DNA of 64,000 nt, taken from the NCBI GenBank assembly GCA_036924285.1, contig JAYKYS010000007.1:8308001-8372000 (forward strand), read 5' to 3'. Under the pieces are notes generated by a model, which worked only from the letters and a program-made list of their open reading frames with translations, made no database searches and was not told where the DNA came from. A program made the position numbers and the translations under genes. Source of the stretch: Asterella californica (taxonomy: Eukaryota > Streptophyta > Marchantiopsida > Marchantiales > Aytoniaceae). Below, piece by piece: positions 47,498-58,373 of this stretch. Position 1 is the first letter of the stretch. The number at the start of each line of letters is the position of its first letter.

Positions 47498-50400
47498 AAA
47501 GCATGTAAGTTGAAAGATAATACATGTGAAGGGGTGTTAGAAGTGGAGATGTGTGCAGGAGTTACACTAAAAGTTCAGTTAAATGCATAGTGTTTTCATT
47601 AGCGCTTGAATGTGATTTTCAACTCTAGATCGAACATAAAATCTCTTGCTATACCATCTCTTGGGTTACTTGACGAGTAAGAATATCTCTCTGAATGTCG
47701 ATCCGAGAGAGTTTGTAACTAGAGAAAAGTTGAAGAACGAGTTGAGGATTCATGTCACGTCGAACTGGATGTGGAGATGATTAATGAGATTGGAGCTACA
47801 AGAGAAGAGTACGCATAGAGTTCATATTTTCTTGAAAAGTATATGGACGGTGAAGAACCATCCTTTAGTAATGTTTCAAAAGCATCTTGAAGTTAATCAA
47901 ATCTTGAACCTGCAAAGTACCGTAGATCATCCGGAGTCAAGAGTAGAATGAACATGATAACAGTTATCTTCTATAGAAAAGTATTTCTAGTGTATTATAT
48001 AGCATCGTTAGAAGAGAAACATAGAGTTAGAGAAAAATTAGAAAAGAGGAAGTGAAAGAAAAGAACTATTTTGTTTATAGAGATGATTGGAGTTGGATAT
48101 CATCGATTTACTTTCCATCGGTATAGTGTAAACAATGCAAAACTTCGATAAATTGTTATTGGTTTGGTTCACAAATACAATGTTTGTTGTCATCCAAGAT
48201 TAAGTGAAGTGTACATGGTTTATCATTTTTTATTATATGTTCTTTGCATTTGTCAATGTTTGTTGTCATCCAGGATTAAGTGAAGTGTACATGGTTTACC
48301 GTTTTTGATTATATGTTCGTTGCATTGGTAACAGTTTGAAGTTCGAACTCGGGAAGAAGTAAAAGATCCTTTTTTTTTGAACTCTTGTGTATGTTTATCG
48401 GTTTTGTAGTTTATTTCCAATAAGTACACTTAGGTCTAGATCAGTGAGTCTACGAAGAGAGAGTGCAAGGAAGAAGGTTTGCACAATCTGGTACGTGGTT
48501 CCTTGTGGACTTTTTGTCTTTTTGGATACTTGCTTTTAGAAATTTCACTTGATGATTTGGATTTCTCGTGTTGCATACTACACATATGTGTTGTTGAGAA
48601 CTATGGAGAGTGAATGACACATTTCATCTAGTATTGTCAACTAGAAATCATCGTGTTTTAGTGAATTATTGTTTTGCAGCAAAAGATTTGTAGATGTTTG
48701 TTAATTATCTTACATATTTTGTTAGTTTTTTTCATGTTTCTGAATCTTACAAAGGGGTTCAGTTTGAACCACGATCCTCTATGGCAATTTCGTATGAATA
48801 TTTTACTACATGGCGGTTCAACATGAACCGCTTTAGTAAAGAGAGATTCAACGTGTTTCACTTCAATACAAGTGTTCATGTTGAATTGCAGTTGCGTGCT
48901 TTTAAACTTTGCAAGCTCGAGGATATAAGCATGACTGTTTTGTTTGTAGAGAGACGAGTTTGTGCACCACTATGTTGTAGATACAGAGGAGGTTCAAGAG
49001 CATCTGGTTTTGACGGGCATATTTTTTGATATGATATTTTGATTGGTGTCATGGATATTTTTTTCTCAAAGTTATATAGAGACATACATCATCACATATA
49101 TGTGCTTTCGCGACATGGTCTTAACTTTCAACGGTGTAAGACCTTCGAAATGTATGTTGAATTCTAAACAAATGTTCATCATCTTATTCCTCTATTATAT
49201 TCTTGAATGATGCACAAGTACTTTATTTGTTACATGCTCAGTTGTTGCATGAAGACATGACATCATGAGCATATCATCTATTAGTCCTTATGGTACTAGA
49301 CATAAGACGATACATCATTTTGTCATGATATTTGAAGATCAGCTGAAATTTTATCCATTTGTCTATAGGAGGCCGGTAGAAACTATTAGAAAGTAGTGCT
49401 CGGTCGCATCCTCTGAATCACGAGGAGCACATGATGTAACATGTTTTTATACAATAAAAAGTTCTTGTTACTATGTTTTCATTGTGATATCAATAGCACA
49501 ATTAACACGTGTGGATGGAAGTAGTGAATGATTAGTATTAATTTATGAATATTAAATATATGATATTATTATTAATTTTATTGTAACAAAACACAATGTC
49601 AATCAAACATCAAAGCTGCAGCAGAGAACAAATAAAAATATTAATTTGAGAGACGAGAATCATATGAATATATACTAAAATATATCAAATACTAGATCAT
49701 GTCTTTATTACAACCATACAACACATATTTTTAATGTTGTTGACGAATCCACAATAGTAAATAATGATGATCCAAATGATCAGATCATCTTAATCCATAT
49801 GAGGATCGTGAGGGCAGCCCACATAGCCAACAATTGTCTACCACTTAGTACTTACTACACAACTATATGTTGTTTGATTATCCGATCAAAGATGGATGTG
49901 ACACTAAGAGGTGGATGAGAGAGTGATGAAATGGAGGACTGAATAGTAAAGAATGAACACCAAGAGTGAGAGGTCTTATATACTATGAGAGACAAGAGTG
50001 TTAATCAATGACAAAAAAGATCTTACAATATTAATTCAATTACAAAATTATTTAATTGAGCTTAATTTCATAAAATTATAGTGATTCTTAACAATGTCAA
50101 CTACCAAAATATTCTCCAAAAGTCACATCATCAATCTGTTATAACCAAAATGACACAAATGACTTCCCTCTCCATTCTTCCTCATTCGCTCCGTGGATCA
50201 AGATGATAGCTTGATTTTGGTCCTGTCAGAGATGGATCACCGACGGACAATCACCAGCAGGAGTGCGGACGAATCACCGCCAGAAGATCGCCACCGTGCA
50301 TCTCGGCGAACGACCACTAGTAAATTACTTGATGGTCAGTCTTTCGTCAACACTCGTCCGTCGGTGGATGACGGTGGTCGATAGATGATTGCCAATGGTC

Positions 50401-50841
50401 GGCTCGCTGAAGGAAGAACAGACAAGGCTAAGATCAATGATCTCAAGATCGTCATGCGTGCCGGTGCTCTATCTTTCAACGGCAATTGATATTACTTGAC
50501 GGACCTTCCATGACATTGTGGACTACAGTTACTGAATGGTTATATTTCTGTCTATTATTTTTGTTAATATTTTATAAATATATAAATATATATTGAAAAT
50601 TAAAATAATCACGTTATTATGATTATTTCTTTCCAACTCTTGAAATTTGGTTCGCTCAAAACTTGGCTATAAAATCATCATTTAGAGTTTAAAATTTAAT
50701 TTTCTCTAGCATGATCATGGCGTGCAACGATAGTAGGCATGACTAGTACCGAACAGATCACAATGTCTAATATCACTGATGAACTCTCCCGCATAAATTT
50801 CCCGAGAATCGATATACAATATATCACACTGATGTCTTCTA
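47498..50841. other. AT-rich gene-free stretch upstream of the copia element
   Basis: Contains a tandem duplication (separate entry), a 111-codon plus frame at 48694-49029 with no recognisable domain, and a small imperfect palindrome gcggttcaacatgaaccgc near 48813. 50190-50400 is GC-richer and briefly open (63 codons, Asp/Arg/Ser-rich) but unrecognised. Confidence 0.4.
48181..48332. repeat. Tandem duplication, 76-bp unit, two copies
   Basis: Copies beginning at 48181 and 48257 share tgtttgttgtcatcca, gattaagtgaagtgtaca and the following AT-rich tail, with a few substitutions. Confidence 0.8.
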
Positions 50842-51092
50842 TGTTAAAGATAATGTCTAGTATATTAACCTCTATAGTCCCATCTATAATCCCTTTATAG
50901 TCACATCTATAGTCACCTCTATAGACACATCTACAGTCACATATCTATGACTAATGATTGACTAGTGACTAACCTCTTGTCCATAGGTTAGACTATACAA
51001 CAACCCCCTCTTGAGAGATGATGAGTCGACTGATCCTTTTATTGATATCTCTTCAACATGAGAGACTATTCACTTCGTTTGGTTCTCTAACA
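50842..51092 (+). repeat. Copia 5' LTR
   Basis: Starts TGTTAAAGATAATG and ends CTCTAACA. It has five diverged internal units of the ctatagtcacat type within the first 110 bp, probably in U3, then a conserved ttcttgagagatgatgagtc-like R/U5 region. It matches 55524-55774 in length. Confidence 0.92.
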
Positions 51093-51104
51093 TGGTATCA
51101 GAGC
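51093..51104 (+). other. Primer binding site (tRNA-iMet)
   Basis: tggtatcagagc follows the LTR end without a gap, the usual copia PBS complementary to the 3' end of initiator methionine tRNA. Confidence 0.92.
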
Positions 51105-51453
51105 TAAGCTACGAGCATTAGCAAGGAGATTGAGGAACCAGAGAGTGAAAAGGACAGAGAGTGAGCACACCACCTTCAACTGAAAAGTGAGAAAGAAGAC
51201 AAAAATTTTCGATCAAACCATCTTTGACTGTGTTTTTGGAGGGGAAGGAGATCGAATTAGGCAAATCTAACAGTGGATTTGGGGTTCAAAAAGCTCCATC
51301 ATTGTCTAAGGGATTTGCAAAGAGGTTCAACTTTCGACCCAAACGGACCTCGTATAAGGAAGTTACACTTTGGAGAACCCTTGGTCAACGGAACTTTGAC
51401 TGCATTTTTGAAGACCTTAACGATTGATTTTTGACATTTCTGAGATTTTTGCC

Positions 51454-51547
51454 ATGTTGGACGAGATTGAAGAGGATTATAATATAGACACTACTTCCAC
51501 CTCCACAATCACTTTGGGGAGTTCCAGATTTTTCTCAGCTATTTTAT
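51454..51547 (+). pseudogene. N-terminal stub of copia gag, in normal orientation
   Basis: After a 350-bp leader an ATG opens MLDEIEEDYNIDTT and stays open for about 30 codons to the left inversion breakpoint. Copia gag normally starts here. In the present arrangement the frame soon stops (TGA near 51560), so no Gag is made. Confidence 0.65.
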
Positions 51548-52509
51548 TTCCTTTTTTGATGTGATATGATTCGATGCTCCAGAATCAATCCATCATTGTT
51601 GGTCATGAGCATCTGTGTACATGGCATTGAAGAATAGCTTCTCTTCATGATCAGATGTCTGAACGAAGTTACCTCTATTGGTGTTTGAACGTTGATCAAA
51701 TACCTTCTTTTGGCACTCATATGCGAAGTGACCCCGTTTCTTACATTAGTTGCAGTTCCCAGGTTTTGGTTTGTAGGAGTTGCCCTCTGAGTCTCGTTTG
51801 TTGAACTTGCCTCGCTTGTTGTCCTAATGCTCCTTCTGTTTTGATTATGAGTCTTGAGGTCTACCACGTTTATGATCTCTCTTCTTGGAGAAGACAGCAA
51901 CATCAGTGGCAACTGCTTGAGTAGACTTAGTCTCGATGTTCATAACTTCTTGCAAAGCTAGTGTTTGCAGTTCTTCGAATGCGACAAGCTCTTTGCGTAC
52001 ATCCACAACTTTTACAAAGTGCTCGTATGGTTCTGGTAAGCTCTGGAGCACTATCAACATCAAGTCGTTCTCGTCTATGCCTCCACCCAGATTCTTCAGT
52101 TCTTGTACCAACCCTTTAACTATATTGAAGTGCTCTTCGAGTGAGATGCCTTCAGCCATTTGCAAAGTATTCAACTTTCTGCGTAGCATTCTCTTCCTCT
52201 CTCGAGCTGCTCCTTCGTGCTTCTTGGTGAATGTATCTGAAACATCTTTTGAAGTTTTAGCCTCCAAGATATCTAAGACTTCTGAGTCTCTGATTGTCAT
52301 CTTGATGATGGCAAGTGCTTGTTGATCTCTTTTGTTCGAAGCTTTGACAGCTGCTGGTGATTCATAAGGTCTTTCTTCATCACCTAGCACTATGTCTCAC
52401 AAGTCGTAGTTCTTGAAAATGGCTTGAACCTTGAAACACCATATTGGATAGTTTGTGCTATCCAACTTATGATGATCATGAAGCAAGTTATCACTAATGT
52501 TAATCATCG
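51548..52509 (-). pseudogene. Inverted gag, zinc-knuckle and protease segment of the copia element
   Basis: This 962-bp piece reads on the minus strand, opposite to LTRs and pol. From 52509 downward: NLLHDHHKLDSTNYPIW (gag start), the long helical gag body in the open stretch 52390-51845, a zinc knuckle with C-x2-C-x4-H-x4-C spacing (about 51755-51710), then the protease active-site sequence WIDSGASNHIT (about 51586-51555). It is bracketed by ATTTTAT (51541-51547) and ATAAAAT (52510-52516). Its length keeps both junctions in one reading frame if the piece is considered in the other orientation, which strongly supports a simple inversion. It also has its own stops. Confidence 0.9.
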
Positions 52510-53781
52510 ATAAAATGGTTTCAAGATTTTCATCCTTTGAATGGATCTGAGATACGACTGGTCGATGATAAGGAATATCAAGTTCAAGGAGAAGATAACA
52601 TCCGTATTAAACTACCTTCAGGTCAGATCAGAACCATTGGAGGTGTTTGGTTTGTACTTGGTGTGGTACACAATCTTTTGAGTGTTAATAAACTTGCTGC
52701 AAATGAATTTCAATTGTCTTTTGATGCACAAGGATGTTCCATTCTCGACCAAAGATCTGTGGTAGCTACAGGGCTGAAGGTTGGCCACTTGTATGAGTTA
52801 CAAGCCTTGCCTTTGATTGTTCCAGTTCTAGCTGCTGTAACAGATACGAGTCAATTATGACATCTTCGACTTGGACACTTACACTACCAGAAAATGCATG
52901 AGGACTTGACCCTTGGTGTTTCCAAACTAGTCTCTCTTAACACTCTGTGTGAAGTTTGTCTCAAGTCTAAGCAGACTCGAAGGAAGTTCTTCAAATCTAC
53001 TGCAACATGAACAACAGAGATCCTTCAGCTGTTACATACAGATCTCTGTGGACCTACTGAGACAATTTTGCTTGGAGGTTCTAAGTAATTCGTGCTGGTT
53101 CTTGATGACTTCTCGAGATATATTTGGATTTTCTTCATGTTAAGAAAGTCTGAAGCACTCTCGCATCTTCAACAGCTTGTTAACATGGTGGAAAGACAAA
53201 CTGGACAGCTAGTGAAGAGTCTGTGAAGTGATAGAGGAGGAGAGTTCACTTCCAAGGCTGCTGATAAATATTTAGCTGAGAAGGGGACACTGCGACAGTT
53301 GACTACGGCTTACACACCTCAGCAAAATGGAGTGGTTGAACGGAAGAACAGAACTATCGTGGAGATGGCAAGAAGTCTTCTCCTTGAGCAAGATCTTCCA
53401 AAAGACCTTTGGACTGAAGCTGTGATTACTGCGGTTTATCTTCTTAACAGAAGTCCAACAAATGTTGTGAACAACAAAACTCCATTCGAAGCTTTCACAG
53501 GGAAGAAACCAGACCTCTCTAACCTACGAATTTTTGGATGTAAAGCATATGCTAGAATTCCTCAACAATTACTCCAAAAGTTCGATGATAGATCTCAGAT
53601 CCGTACATTCATAAGATATCTAGCAAGAGAAGAAAGATATAGGCTCTTGAGTGCTGCAAGAAAGATTATCATCAGTCGAGATGTAGTGTTTTTAGAGGTC
53701 CCTCCATCTCTAAATTCACAGCACCATCTTCTTGACCTGCCACCTCTCTCAATCCACACACCTACTTCAGATAATCAATAA
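52510..53781 (+). pseudogene. Copia protease end and integrase
   Basis: Open from the right breakpoint through DFHPLNGSEIRLVDD, then FVLGVVHNLLSVNKL and the pre-integrase segment with H-x-L-G-H and C-x2-C. The integrase core follows: LHTDLCGP, LVLDDFSRYIW and SDRGGEF, then TAYTPQQNGVVERKN with the final catalytic Glu. It ends with LRIFGCKAYARIP and SRDVVFLE. In-frame stops at 52858, about 53008, 53086 and 53224 fit TGG or CGA changes to TGA, plus one TAA. Confidence 0.9.
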
Positions 53782-55446
53782 GAAGAGAAGCTCAGCTAGA
53801 ACCGCCACCTACACAAGTTGAAGTTATTGAATCATGTCCAACTACAGCAGATTCACCTCTCATACACCAGACTACTCCAGATTTGAATCTTGCTGCTCAA
53901 CCAAGGAGACCTATCAGAACAAGGAAGGTTCCTGCAAGGCTAGAGGATTATATTCTCATGGCTGAAGCTCAAGGTGATGGAGAAACTATTTCATTCGAGG
54001 AGGCTTTCAGCAAAGATCAATGGAGACGTGCAATGTAGGAAGAATATGATGCATTACTAAAAAATGCAACCTGGACCCTAGTACATCTTCCATCAAACAG
54101 GAAAGCACTTGGCTGTAAGTGGGTTTATAAGATCAAGAGACATGCGGATGGATCTATTGAGAGATACAAGGCTCGCCTTGTTGCAAAAGGTTACTTGCAA
54201 ACTGCAGGAGAAGATTTTCAAGAGATCTTCACACTTGTGGTAAAACTTAACTCCATTCGAGTTCTTTGTGCTCTTTCAAAACTACATGGTTGGAAATGTC
54301 TGCAAATGAATGTTAAGCACTTAATGAGATTCTTCAAGAAGATATCTACTTACAGTAACCACTTGGATTTGTTCGTAAAGGAGGTGAACAATTAGTATGC
54401 AAGCTGCACAAGACATTGTATGGCCTCAAACAAGCTCCAAGAGCTTGATACATAAGAATCGACACCTTCTTGAAGCAGCAAGGCTTCTCTTCTACAAGAG
54501 GTGATCCAAACTTCTATATTTTGATTACTTCTCAAGGTATTGTCTTATTGTTATTGTACGTGGATGACCTGATAATATCCGGAAGTAATCAAGGAGGAGT
54601 ACAGAAGATTCAGCAAGCTTTACAGCAAGAGTTTGATATGAAGGATCTAGGACTTCTCAACTTTTGTCTTGGAATTCAGTTTTTGGAAGACAACGGCATG
54701 TTATATCTCACTCAAGCAAGATACACAGAAAGTATACTTCAGGATTTTCAGATGGAGAAGTGCAAGCCTGCGCCTACTCCTATGATTATCTCGAAGGAGT
54801 GGTAAAGTTCTTCTGTTGATAATGAGCGTGCAGATGCAACAGAGTTCAGGAAGCTGATCGGGAAGTTAATTTACTTGGCTGTCACTACAAGACTAGATAT
54901 TCCGTATGCAGTCAGCAAACTCAGTCAGAATATGGAGTCTCCCACAACAATGCATATGAGAGCAGCAAAGAGAGTTTTGCGTTACCTCAGGGGAACTACC
55001 AGCAATGGGTTCAGATATAGCTCAAATAAGTCACTTTGACTTGTTGGGTTTACAGATGCTGATTGGGCAGACGATTCTACAGATCGTAAATCAATGTCCG
55101 GATTTGCATTTATGCTGGGAGGAGGTGTCATCACTTGGCAGTGTAAAAAACAGCCAACTATTGCTTTATCCTCCTCTGAAGCAGAATATCATAGCATGTG
55201 TATGCAGCACAAGAGGCCATTTGGTTAAGATGGATGTTGGAGGATGTAGGTGTCAATCAAGACACTCCAACAGTAATCTGGACTGATAGCATGAGTGCAA
55301 TAGCATTGGCAAAAAACCCAGTGCACCATGCTAGAACAAAGCACATTGAAGTGCAAGTCCACTTCATCAGGGAGAAAATAATTTCAGGAGAGGTTGGTAC
55401 TCAATGGGTAACAACTGATGACCAAACTGCTGATATATTCACCTAG
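53782..55446 (+). pseudogene. Copia reverse transcriptase and RNase H
   Basis: Reads CKWVYKIKRHADGSIERYKARLVAKGY (54115-54190), a catalytic YVDD in LLLYVDDLIISG (about 54560), DMKDLG and FCLGIQF. RNase H follows with GFTDADW near 55050, SSSEAEY near 55175, and ARTKHIEVQVHFIREK with QTADIFT at the end. Frame changes occur near 53790, 54300-54470, 54805, 55000 and 55190. A CAG-to-TAG stop interrupts the start. Confidence 0.9.
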
Positions 55447-55514
55447 CCTTTGTCTTCAGACAAGTTTCAAAAATTGAGACTTGAACTTGATGTATATTCA
55501 GTGCCACTGACATT

Positions 55515-55523
55515 AAGAGGGGG
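55515..55523 (+). other. Polypurine tract
   Basis: aagaggggg lies directly before the 3' LTR, the expected plus-strand primer site. Confidence 0.88.
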
Positions 55524-55774
55524 TGTTCAAGATAATGTCTAGTATATTAACCTCTATAGTCACATCTATAGTCCCTCTATAATCACATCTACAGTCACCT
55601 CTATATGCACATCTACAGTCACATATCTATGACTAATGACGGACTAGTGACTAACCTCTTGTCCATAGGTTAGATTATATAACAACCCCTTCTTGGGAGA
55701 TGATGAGTCGACTGATCCTTTTATTGATATCTCTTCAACAGGAGAGACTATTCACTTCGTTTGGTTCTCTAACA
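55524..55774 (+). repeat. Copia 3' LTR
   Basis: 251 bp, starts TGTTCAAGATAATG, ends CTCTAACA. It aligns end to end with the 5' LTR with scattered substitutions, and the same internal ctatagtcacat units vary between the two. Confidence 0.92.
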
Positions 55775-56888
55775 CTCTAGCAAGGATGGAAACTTTGGAT
55801 GTCCTAGAAGACAATGTCGTTACCAATACACCATATGTTAGAAACATCTAGCAACAAGCAATGTTGCATTCCTGAATGGACATGTTTGTCTTGATTTAAG
55901 TAACTTTCAAGGATGTGTATCTAAACACCATAACATCATCGTTATAATTGAAGAGCTAAAAAGTTCCAGGCTCGTTCTACACCAGAGTGATGGCAGGACT
56001 TAATTCTTGCATGTAAATTCGGAGAGAAAACTGTGACCCTTTGATGACGAGCTGTTGTCGTTAAGAAGTCGACTAGAAGTAAACTAAGCAGAAGTGTGAA
56101 ATGATCCTACTTTTCCATTATATTTAGTAATAATTTTGATCAAGAATAAAGTTACTATTATATTCGTAATGATTTTATTTTGCTCAATGCTTGTACGAAG
56201 CATATTCAAAGAAAACACATGACGCAATGAATAGTCTTTCATGAAGCCAGTGTCAAGCTTCATGAAAGACCTCATGAAGCCTGACAAAGAAAAAAAAGAC
56301 CCGAAAGTTTAAACAACTAACGACTCGAAGGGAGGAAGAACACCGAGGCTAAGCTCCGTTATAAGTAACTCTAAGATCGTCTATCGTGACTAAAATATCA
56401 CACATATTCAAAGCGGTTGCGATGTCTCATGGATGTACACACACAAGCCTACCACCTGGTACTCCTACTGAGAATGCACGTTGAGAAGCAGTGATAGTCA
56501 TGGGGGGGTCGAGTCCTCTGGCGGGGGGGAGGACTGATGCTGTGCAAGGGCAGCAGCATACTGCTGCAGAAAGCCCCACAGCGAAAAGAGGTCTAAAAAA
56601 AACCCCCAAAAAAAAATACAGATATATATTGTCTGCCAACTTTAAAGTTCAGTTACTACGTAGGTGTATATATAAACCGTGAAACTCTATACTACGTACT
56701 TTACTTTAGCTGTCCCTGTAACGTTCCATGCACGTTGAGAAGCAATGAACCGTCATGGATTCCTGTCACTTTGCCTTTCTGCGGGTGATAAGGAAAACAG
56801 GGCAGTTTTTCGCTTGATAAGTCCCCAGTATGAAACTCAAGTTTGATCGTACCCTTCTTATCAAAGCATATCTTTATCAGACTTGTGA
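55775..56888. other. Gene-free stretch
   Basis: Holds a 14-bp hairpin and a G-rich/A-rich patch at 56505-56615 (gggggg runs and c5/a8 runs). The short minus frames are not recognised. Confidence 0.35.
56234..56270. repeat. Perfect 14-bp inverted repeat, 9-base loop
   Basis: Arms gtctttcatgaagc (56234-56247) and 56257-56270 are exact reverse complements. A further copy of catgaagc follows at 56273. Confidence 0.85.
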
Positions 56889-57480
56889 ATGGCAGCAGAC
56901 CGTCTTGCTAGTCATTACCTCATGTTAAAGTGTTTTATAAAATTACTACCTCCATATCAAACAATCTTTCTTCTTCTTGTACTTCACCTTTTCCCATCAC
57001 CATTTGGATCGGTTATGGACGTGTCGCAAAAAGCTAACTACTTGAAGACCCGACACCCATTCTTCATTCCACATCAGTTAAATTCAGGCGTGGACTATGA
57101 GAAAGAAAAATACAATACATGCGTGTCCTGGCCAGCTGGCATTGCAAGGGTAGCTCTGTGTCTTCTAGGTACATCAAGCAATATCTCACTTTCACAATGT
57201 AACTTTTTGGTCCTTAAATCTCATAATGCTCAAAGTTGTTTTTATCGCCTGTGTGCTTACATCTCACGGGTATGTGTTTCCGCATCACGGGTGTGGTTAT
57301 GGATTAATGCTTTTCTCAAATATGTTTTATGCTGGAGGAGCATCTGCACAATCGCGAGTTACGTACTGTTGGGGAAACGTCTCGACTCCTGCCGCGTGGA
57401 AGGCCTTTACACCTCATAACCCACTATTGCTAGGCGCTCCAGCTGTCCATCCGAACTTCCGTAAAATGATCCCACAGTAA
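56889..57480 (+). other. Two overlapping unrecognised open frames
   Basis: A 176-codon frame (56889-57419) begins with a hydrophobic stretch (FLLLVLHLFPSPFG). A second frame (57226-57480) begins with a secretory-like leader (MLKVVFIACVLTSHG) followed by a Cys/His/Gly-containing 70-residue part. A donor-like CTAG/gtacatc near 57167 could splice one to the other. I recognise neither. A small secreted or decayed gene is possible; chance opening is equally so. Confidence 0.25.
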
Positions 57481-57891
57481 CTCGACAGTGATAAAGTCTT
57501 GCAGTCTTCAGTAACTTAGTGATAACCTACACTTGATCCCGGGTATTATAGTGAGAATCTCTATTGGGTATAGTGATACAAGATTTAGTATTTTGTTGTT
57601 GTCAGTCACTAATGTAAAGTGATAATTCATTCACAATTTAAAAGACTGCTTTGCTTCTCTTCTCGTTATTTTCTTGACGGCTATTCCTTCTTCAACGGGT
57701 ACTATGAAGCAATCCATTTCTACTGACGTTACAAGCTGACATTCTTCTCTTGTCTTTGACGAATTCGCACATCAGTTTAGGGTAATGATGAGGATAAAAG
57801 TGTGAGGATATTGCCGCAAAATGAAAGCATAACATCACTTGAAATGATTCTAGAGTTTCACTCCATTGTCAGTTTGTGAGCTCTAATCTCG
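57481..57891. other. Gene-free stretch
   Basis: Nothing recognised before the long-TIR element. Confidence 0.35.
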
Positions 57892-58373
57892 TGGTCACAC
57901 CTCTTGAAAACGTTTTTTTTTTTCGCCTATGACTTTTTCAAGTTTTTTTGATCACATGCGGTCTCCCAGTCGCGAGTCTGACGTGAAGATGATATCATGT
58001 GTGATCTGACTAGACGCGTGTAATCTCGAATGACAAGATATGATCATTCACTGTTTAAGGTAAATCAAAATTTTTAGTGAGTCTGAATGACTCCAAACTT
58101 TCATTCGTGATGATCGATCCAAGTGGTCGGTGCTTCATTTGTGCAATGGTCTTAACCGAATGACCAAATATTATCATTTGTGAATTTTGATATTTTTAAA
58201 ACTAATTTCTAATTTCTAATGACCCAAATCTATCATTCGTGATAATATGAAGAGTTTCACATCAAACTCCACGTCGGACTCACAACCTGGAGATCGCCAT
58301 GTGGTGTGACCAGGAGAACTTGAAAAAGTCATGAGTGTGATCAAGAAAAAATAGTTTTCAAAAGGTGTTACCA
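57892..58373. mobile_element. Long-TIR MITE (~480 bp, ~95-105 bp arms)
   Basis: Left arm 57892-57984 and right arm 58270-58373 are inverted copies sharing tggtcacacctcttgaaaac, gactttttcaag, tgatcaca and agtc.gacgtg. The right arm has about ten extra bases. The interior contains further inverted gaatgac/gtcattc-type pieces. Long TIRs without coding capacity suggest a Mutator-like or foldback MITE. No clear target duplication. Confidence 0.75.

Larger units (their letters stand above)
50842..55774 (+). mobile_element. Full-length Ty1/copia retrotransposon with inverted gag-protease segment
   Basis: Two 251-bp direct LTRs (50842-51092; 55524-55774), a PBS matching initiator-Met tRNA directly after the first, and a PPT directly before the second define a 4.93-kb element on the plus strand. 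Flanking ttcta (left) and ctcta (right) are a probable 5-bp target duplication with one change. Pol is in order: integrase, reverse transcriptase, RNase H. Gag and the protease start lie on the minus strand between two 7-bp inverted repeats. Several stops and frameshifts mean it cannot move by itself. LTR similarity is high, so insertion was fairly recent. Confidence 0.92.

Noticed and set aside
50850..50950. CRISPR-like array of ctatagtcacat units
   Set aside because: Repeats are short, diverged, without spacers of constant length, and lie inside an LTR.
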